Assembly: GCA_902796595.1 (NCBI GenBank)
Contig: CADBPM010000014.1
Location: 62,001-126,000, forward strand
DNA from: an uncultured Lachnospiraceae bacterium
GTDB lineage: Bacteria > Bacillota > Clostridia > Lachnospirales > Lachnospiraceae
DNA: 64,000 nucleotides
Reading direction: 5' to 3'
This document shows, one piece after another, positions 58,736 through 64,000 of this stretch (position 1 is its first letter; the number at the start of each line of letters is the position of its first letter). The position numbers and the translations under genes are program-made. A model generated the notes under the pieces. That model had not been told where the DNA came from and did not search any database. It worked only from the letters and a program-made list of their open reading frames with translations.

Positions 58736-61711
58736 ATGGGTAAGGCAACTTTTAAGAAAACAGTGTCGTTGGCGCTTGCGGCAACGATGGTGGCAGGTGT
58801 ACTCGGCAGTAATGTTACCTTTACGGCAAGGGCAGCTGAAAGCGGAGATGGTTCTACCGCAGCAGAGGCAGGCAGCAAGGAAGGGTATTCGGAAGAACGT
58901 TTGTCACACAATTACACAAATGTAAGCGGAGGGTATACTCTCGGAGAATACAAGGGAGATCCTGTTTCATGTCCTGCAGAAACAGGAGCAGACAGTGCTA
59001 CTGCAGCAAAACTTACCACAGAGACCAGGGATTACGGCAAAGCCGCTAAGGTTCTTGACCTTGGTATCGATGATACAGCGACTCTTTCTGTGAATGTTCC
59101 GGAGGATGGTTTGTACTTCCTTCAGTTTGATTATCTTTCATACGACAAGTCGATTCTTCCTATTGAAATGTCTATGAAAGTGGACGGAGAATATCCATTC
59201 TATGAATGCAGGAACATGAAGCTTGAGACAAAGTGGATTCCTTCAGCCAAGAAGTCCTTCGACAGATATCACGATCAGGTCGTAGCAGTTCCAAATAAGG
59301 ATATTTCATGGGAAACAGCATACTTTATGGATTCCTCATACAGGCATAGTGCTCCGCTTGCCTTTGAATTAAAGAAGGGTACACATACATTTTCATTTAA
59401 TGTAAAAGAAGGAACTTTTCTTTTAGGAGGAATTTCACTTACAGCACCTACGACACCTGCTTCTCATAAGATGGGTGAAAAGGCAGAAGGTGATGCGATC
59501 ATTACTCTTCAGGGTGAGGACTTTAATTCATCCAATGATTCATCAATTCATGGTGTCTGTGAGTACGATACTTCGGTAGCTCCTTTCTCGGTAAAGGAAA
59601 AGGTGCTGAATACTATCGATTCTGACTCATTTGACAATGCCGGACAGGAAATTTCCTATACCTTTGAGGCTCCGGCGGATGGCTATTATAATCTTGCCAT
59701 GAACTATCGTCAGTCAGATAAAACAGATTTTCCTGTTTTCTTTGACATAAGAGTAGACGGGGAAATGCCTGATGATGCATTCAAGTCATATCCTATGGCT
59801 TATACGACAAAGTATAAGACAAGCACTCTTAAAGATGGTAAAGGAAACAACCTTTCGGTTTACCTTACAAAGGGTTCTCATGATCTGTCACTTACCATAA
59901 GCATGGACCCTATATCACATATCATGGAACAGCTTGATGTGATAATGAGTGAGGTTACAGACCTTGCACTTGAGATAACAAAGGTTGCAGGTACTAATTC
60001 AGATAAATACAGAGACCTTAAGCTTTCAAGATATATCCCGGGTCTTGATAAGACTCTTGACGGATATGCAGATGAGTTATATTCACTTCAGGATGAAGCT
60101 CTTAAGTATGTCAAGGGTAAGAAAAATGTAGCAGTTATGTCGTCAATGATAGTTGCAGCAGAACAGCTTCGCTCATTGGCTGCAAATCCAGATGAGATAC
60201 CTTACAGGATCGGGGAACTTTCAACCAGCGGGAATTCTGTAAACCATTATCTTGCTACATCAATAGACAGTCTTATCAGCAATAAAATCGCGATAGACAG
60301 GATATATATATATCAGGATGGGGCAAAGCTTCCAAAGCAGCCGAATATATTTAAGGGAGCTGCGATGAACGTGGAGCGTTTTGCTACTTCATTTACAAGA
60401 AAGACCTACTCAACCAGCAATGTAAATAAAGATCATCTTCAGGTATGGGTAAACAGGTCAAATCAATACGTTCAGATAATGCAGAAGATGATTGACGAGG
60501 AGTTTACTCCAAAGACAGGCATAGATGTTGATATTTCAATCATGCCTGATCAGTACAAACTCGTTCTTGCCAATTCATCTGGAAATGCTCCTGATGTGGC
60601 AACCGGTATCAACTACACTATACCTTATGAGCTTGCAGTGAGGGGCGCTCTTGTTGATATGACGCAGTTTGACGGGTTCAAAGAGACAGCAAGTGCATTT
60701 GAACCTGGATATTTTATGACAGGAACGATCGGTGACGGAATCTATTCAATGCCTGAGACCACAAACTTCTGGGTTCTCTTCTATAGAACAGATACCATGG
60801 AAAAGCTTGGTCTTACTATTCCGCAGACTATAGATGATGTTGTGGATATGCTTCCTGATCTTCAGATGAGAGGACTTAATTTTTATTATCCGACCGCCGG
60901 AATGATCCAGATGAGAAATTTCCATGGTACTGCTCCTCTTATCATGCAGAATGGCGGTTCTCTTTACTATGATACTGCTGCAAGCGGAACTGCTCTTGGC
61001 AGCGAGGCATCTGTAAATGGTTTTGAAAAGCTCACAGAGCTCTTTACTATCTACAATATGCCAGTAAACATTGATAACTTCTATCAGCATTTCCGTAATG
61101 GAGACCTTCCTATAGGAATTGCAGATTTTGGTACTTACAACCTTATTACAAATGCAGCTCCTGAACTTGCAAGTTCATGGAAGATAGCCCTTGCACCGGG
61201 AACTTTTAAGGAAGATGGAACGATTGACAGAAGCACATGCGGATGTGCAGAAAGTTCGGTAATCTTTAAGAGCAACTCTGAGAGAGAAAAGAGAGCATGG
61301 GAATTTGTAAAATGGTGGGCTTCAACAGATGTGCAGGCTGAATTCGGCCAGACCATACAGATCACATACGGTGACGAGTATATGTGGAATACAGCCAACA
61401 TGGAGGCTCTTGAACGACTTCCATGGAACACTGAAAACAAGAAAGTCATAAAAGAGTTTGCAAAAAACGTCAAGGATATTTCAAGAGTACCGGGAACTTA
61501 CCTTCTTGAACGTGAGATGAGCAATGCCTTCAATGATATCGTTGTAAACGGTGCAGATAACCAGGAGAGAATTGATAAGGCAGTCAAGGCTATCAACAGA
61601 GAGTTTGACAGAAAGCTTGAGGAATTTGGCTACAACGACAGTGAAGGAAATGTCATAAAGCCTTACAATATTCCTACTTATGAAAGTGAAGCTGCCAAAC
61701 TTGGAAGGTAA
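58736..61711 (+). CDS. Very large extracellular solute-binding protein with N-terminal carbohydrate-binding-like domains
   Basis: A 991-residue exported protein. Signal peptide to about residue 34 (cleaved near A-R-A-A) without a lipobox Cys, unusual for a Gram-positive binding protein. Two beta-sandwich modules follow (~50-235 and ~255-400), each with a D-G-x-Y-x-L or D-G-Y-Y-N-L strand and V-D-G-E near the metal/sugar edge, like CBM35/CBM6. A helical linker (~400-570) leads to a family 1 solute-binding domain (~570-960: F-W-V-L-F-Y-R-T-D near 685, W-E-F-V-K-W-W near 850). Two permeases follow, so it should bind an oligosaccharide. ATG 58736 has GAGGAG upstream. Confidence 0.87.
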   Translation: MGKATFKKTVSLALAATMVAGVLGSNVTFTARAAESGDGSTAAEAGSKEGYSEERLSHNYTNVSGGYTLGEYKGDPVSCPAETGADSATAAKLTTETRDYGKAAKVLDLGIDDTATLSVNVPEDGLYFLQFDYLSYDKSILPIEMSMKVDGEYPFYECRNMKLETKWIPSAKKSFDRYHDQVVAVPNKDISWETAYFMDSSYRHSAPLAFELKKGTHTFSFNVKEGTFLLGGISLTAPTTPASHKMGEKAEGDAIITLQGEDFNSSNDSSIHGVCEYDTSVAPFSVKEKVLNTIDSDSFDNAGQEISYTFEAPADGYYNLAMNYRQSDKTDFPVFFDIRVDGEMPDDAFKSYPMAYTTKYKTSTLKDGKGNNLSVYLTKGSHDLSLTISMDPISHIMEQLDVIMSEVTDLALEITKVAGTNSDKYRDLKLSRYIPGLDKTLDGYADELYSLQDEALKYVKGKKNVAVMSSMIVAAEQLRSLAANPDEIPYRIGELSTSGNSVNHYLATSIDSLISNKIAIDRIYIYQDGAKLPKQPNIFKGAAMNVERFATSFTRKTYSTSNVNKDHLQVWVNRSNQYVQIMQKMIDEEFTPKTGIDVDISIMPDQYKLVLANSSGNAPDVATGINYTIPYELAVRGALVDMTQFDGFKETASAFEPGYFMTGTIGDGIYSMPETTNFWVLFYRTDTMEKLGLTIPQTIDDVVDMLPDLQMRGLNFYYPTAGMIQMRNFHGTAPLIMQNGGSLYYDTAASGTALGSEASVNGFEKLTELFTIYNMPVNIDNFYQHFRNGDLPIGIADFGTYNLITNAAPELASSWKIALAPGTFKEDGTIDRSTCGCAESSVIFKSNSEREKRAWEFVKWWASTDVQAEFGQTIQITYGDEYMWNTANMEALERLPWNTENKKVIKEFAKNVKDISRVPGTYLLEREMSNAFNDIVVNGADNQERIDKAVKAINREFDRKLEEFGYNDSEGNVIKPYNIPTYESEAAKLGR

Positions 61712-61731
61712 ACTGAAGGAGATTTTAAAAA

Positions 61732-62709
61732 ATGAGCAATGAGGCTAAAACGGCTGCATCTGCAGCCGCAGTAAAGCCAGAGACAGGCAGGAAAAAGAAC
61801 AGGATTGGACGCAGAGAGAACAATAATCATCATGGTTATTACTTTATAGCTCCCTATGCGATTGTATTTACGATCTTTATCCTTATACCTGTAGTACTGG
61901 CGGTTATCCTTTCACTTACAAATTTTAACGCTATCCAGTTTCCTAAATGGGTAGGGTTCCTAAACTACATCACTCTTCTTACAAGTGATGAGGTTTTTAT
62001 GCAGCATGTACTTCCGAATACGGTTGTATATGCGGTTGTAGTAGGTATCGGAGGTTACATCCTTTCATTTATACTTGCTTATGCACTGTGCAACCTGAGT
62101 AAAGTTCCAAGGACTATAATAGCTCTTATACTTTACTCGCCAAGTATGACTACAGGTGTTGCAATGACAGTTCTCTGGAAGGTTATCTTCTCAGGTGATC
62201 AGATGGGGCTTTTAAATTCCTGGCTTATGAGTCTTGGAGTTTTAAATGAACCTGTAGTCTGGCTTTCTGATACCAGAGCACTTCTTCCGATAGTTATTAT
62301 CATTGGTCTCTGGTCATCAATGGGTATTGGATTCCTTTCACTTATAGCCGGTATCCTTAATACAGATGAACAGCTTTATGAGGCAGGTGCTATCGACGGA
62401 ATAAAGAACAGGTTCCAGGAAATGATATACATTACTATTCCACAGATGAAACCACAGATGCTTTTCGCTGCGGTTATGGCAATCGTAAATGCATTTCAAA
62501 ATGGTCTTATTTCAACATTACTTACCGGTAACCCTTCACCGAGCTATGCAGCACAGCTCATAGTAAATCACATTGAAGATTATGGTTTCCAGAGGTATGA
62601 AATGGGCTATGCAGCCTGTGTATCAGTGGTACTTCTTCTTATAGTACAGCTGTTCAGTTACGCATCCAATAAACTTCTTACCGATAAGGATCCTTACGGT
62701 GCAGCTTAA
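61732..62709 (+). CDS. Sugar ABC transporter permease (MalF/UgpA-type)
   Basis: A 325-residue membrane protein with six TM helices after a ~35-residue basic, cytosolic N-terminus. The EAA loop that contacts the ATPase is E-A-G-A-I-D-G-I-K near residue 222, then I-T-I-P-Q-M-K-P. It lies 20 bp after the binding protein. No ATPase gene is in the window; a shared MsmX-like ATPase is probable. Confidence 0.93.
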   Translation: MSNEAKTAASAAAVKPETGRKKNRIGRRENNNHHGYYFIAPYAIVFTIFILIPVVLAVILSLTNFNAIQFPKWVGFLNYITLLTSDEVFMQHVLPNTVVYAVVVGIGGYILSFILAYALCNLSKVPRTIIALILYSPSMTTGVAMTVLWKVIFSGDQMGLLNSWLMSLGVLNEPVVWLSDTRALLPIVIIIGLWSSMGIGFLSLIAGILNTDEQLYEAGAIDGIKNRFQEMIYITIPQMKPQMLFAAVMAIVNAFQNGLISTLLTGNPSPSYAAQLIVNHIEDYGFQRYEMGYAACVSVVLLLIVQLFSYASNKLLTDKDPYGAA

Positions 62710-62798
62710 ATTCAGCTTTTGCAAAGTGAATGGTAATGGCTGGGTATTTAGTGCCACGTTAAGGACATCAGTCATTTGTAAGAAAGGACAACATAGAA

Positions 62799-63668
62799 AT
62801 GGCATATAAGGGAAAAAGAATAAATCCTAAAAAATTTGATAAGAGCCAGATTAAGATCATAATTCTTCTGATGCCTCTTGTTATATTCATGGCTTTGCCT
62901 ATTATATTCATTGCAAACCATGCTTTCAAGCCTATGGATGAGCTCTTTGCCTTTCCTCCTACTTTTTTTGTGAGGAAACCGACGCTTGAAAATTTTGTAA
63001 AGCTTGCTAAGTTCTCACGTACAAGCGGTGTTCCACTTTCAAGATACATATTTAACTCAGCTATAGTTACATTCCTTACATTAGGATTGTCACTTATATT
63101 TACAACAATGGCAGCCTTTGCTCTCAGCAAGATTAAGTTCAAGGGCAGAAATCTGATGATGCAGATCAACCAGATAGCACTTATGTTCGTTGCTACTGCG
63201 GTACTTATCCCAAGATACCTTGTTATCTGTAAGTTAGGATTTATCGATTCTATCTGGGCACATGTACTTCCGCTCATCGCGTATCCGGTTGCGTTGTTCC
63301 TTGTAAAACAGTTCGTGGAGCAGGTTCCTGATTCGCTTATAGAAGCGGCATATATGGATGGAGCCACGGATTTTCAGGTCTATAGAAAGCTTATCATTCC
63401 TATGATAAAGCCTGCTATCGCTACAGCTGCGATCCTTGTATTCCAGCAGGTATGGAGTAACATGGAGACATCAAACTACTATATAAATGATGATGCCATG
63501 AAGACACTTACTTTTTACCTCAATTCTCTGGTAAATGCAAACAATACGGTTTCCGGTCAGGGTATGGCGGCAGCTTCGTCACTGATACTTTTTGTACCAA
63601 ACCTTGTATTGTTTATCATCCTGCAGAATTCAGTCATGAATACCATGGCAAACTCAGGTATCAAGTAA
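62799..63668 (+). CDS. Sugar ABC transporter permease (MalG/UgpE-type)
   Basis: A 289-residue membrane protein with six TM helices. EAA loop: I-E-A-A-Y-M-D-G-A-T-D-F-Q near residue 182, then I-I-P-M-I-K-P. It is the second permease of the heterodimer, after an 89 bp gap without a clear promoter. AAAGGA precedes ATG 62799. It ends with an N-T-M-A-N-S-G-I-K tail typical of the MalG class. Confidence 0.93.
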   Translation: MAYKGKRINPKKFDKSQIKIIILLMPLVIFMALPIIFIANHAFKPMDELFAFPPTFFVRKPTLENFVKLAKFSRTSGVPLSRYIFNSAIVTFLTLGLSLIFTTMAAFALSKIKFKGRNLMMQINQIALMFVATAVLIPRYLVICKLGFIDSIWAHVLPLIAYPVALFLVKQFVEQVPDSLIEAAYMDGATDFQVYRKLIIPMIKPAIATAAILVFQQVWSNMETSNYYINDDAMKTLTFYLNSLVNANNTVSGQGMAAASSLILFVPNLVLFIILQNSVMNTMANSGIK

Positions 63669-63688
63669 AGAAAGAGAGCAGACAGATC

Positions 63689-64000
63689 ATGAAAACGAGA
63701 TCCAGAATATACAGACAGGCTGCGGTCGCCATGGTGCTTGCTCTTGTGACGATGATAACGGGCTTTCTTGGAAACGTAACTCTGGTTCATGCAGAAACGC
63801 CATACAAGACCTATACAGTGGATGGTTACGGTTCAGTTGAAGAAACCCAGACAGCATATCTGGCAAAAGAAACAATAGTGAAGTTCGGCAAGAACTTCTT
63901 TGCAAATCCTTCTGATCTTTGTGTTAAAAATGACAGAATATATGTTGCTGATACAGGCAACGGCAGAGTCGTTGTCGGAGATATAGACAGCAATGAGTAT
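63689..64000 (+). CDS. Secreted NHL-repeat-like protein (partial, N-terminal)
   Basis: Open from ATG 63689 to the right window edge (104 residues seen). Signal peptide to about residue 36 (V-H-A-E). The visible mature part ends in a first NHL-type blade: D-L-C-V-K-N-D-R-I-Y-V-A-D-T-G-N-G-R-V-V-V. It is 20 bp after the permease, so it belongs to the transport operon. NHL propellers bind ligands or proteins; in similar loci they sit at the cell surface. Function otherwise unknown. Confidence 0.7.
   Translation, partial: MKTRSRIYRQAAVAMVLALVTMITGFLGNVTLVHAETPYKTYTVDGYGSVEETQTAYLAKETIVKFGKNFFANPSDLCVKNDRIYVADTGNGRVVVGDIDSNEY

Noticed and set aside
1..64000. CRISPR array, tRNA, rRNA, integrase or prophage genes
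   Set aside because: No regularly spaced direct repeats, no T-arm-like sequence in intergenic DNA, and no recombinase or phage proteins among the recognised genes.

Overview
The window looks like a chromosomal segment of a motile, anaerobic, low-to-mid GC Gram-positive bacterium, most likely a Lachnospiraceae member of the Butyrivibrio/Pseudobutyrivibrio/Roseburia kind. The clues are FliW-CsrA-FlaG-FliD-FliS gene order, a Firmicutes-type sigma-28 promoter, FtsEX with an M23 hydrolase and a Ctp protease, a nadA/nadBC-NiaR locus, BspA-type leucine-rich repeats, a SleB-type hydrolase and a GH51 arabinofuranosidase next to a carbohydrate ABC transporter. The species call is inference. No tRNA, rRNA, CRISPR array, prophage or complete insertion sequence was seen.

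Layout. 1-4155: late flagellar genes (end of flgL, fliW, csrA, then a sigma-28 promoter driving flaG-fliD-fliS and a FliT/FlgN-like chaperone). The flaG leader carries two hairpins that look like CsrA sites, one over its Shine-Dalgarno. 4206-9289: a phasin-like protein, an unusual serine peptidase S51/PAS/GGDEF/EAL fusion, and a Na/phosphate cotransporter. 9540-13433: divergent NAD synthesis genes nadA | nadB-nadC-niaR around a long palindromic operator. 13581-18542: SEC-C methionine aminopeptidase, leucine-rich-repeat protein, SleB hydrolase, a structured intergenic region and thrC. 18567-19364: a protein that looks like a domesticated AP2/HNH endonuclease. 19570-24960: CdaR/PucR regulator, FtsE, FtsX, M23 hydrolase, S41 protease. 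25098-31395: ileS, a chemoreceptor and birA.

31602-35837: a small ORF under an operator-like palindrome, a lipoprotein, then a small alarmone synthetase followed by a two-component system and dapB. 35857-40262: a compact operon of an Ig/transglutaminase protein, a DltA-like adenylation enzyme, a carrier protein and an MBOAT acyltransferase, resembling a rearranged dlt system without dltD. 40324-43257: an Ig-like secreted protein and a second chemoreceptor. 43479-53713: a surface-glycan locus with a PglC-like phosphoglycosyl transferase, a GT4, a PglK-like ABC flippase and six GT2-like or related proteins. 54000-54522: a small membrane protein and a YbjQ-family protein. 54609-64000: a secreted alpha/beta hydrolase, the GH51 enzyme and, divergently, a very large solute-binding protein with two permeases and the start of an NHL-repeat protein.

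Scattered between genes are three repeat types: a ~102 bp MITE-like element with imperfect terminal inverted repeats (three copies), a double-hairpin element whose stems vary in a compensatory way (three clear copies), and a pseudoknot-forming element (two copies). The last two occur as direct repeats flanking blocks of glycosyltransferase genes, which suggests that glycan cassettes can be gained, lost or exchanged by recombination.
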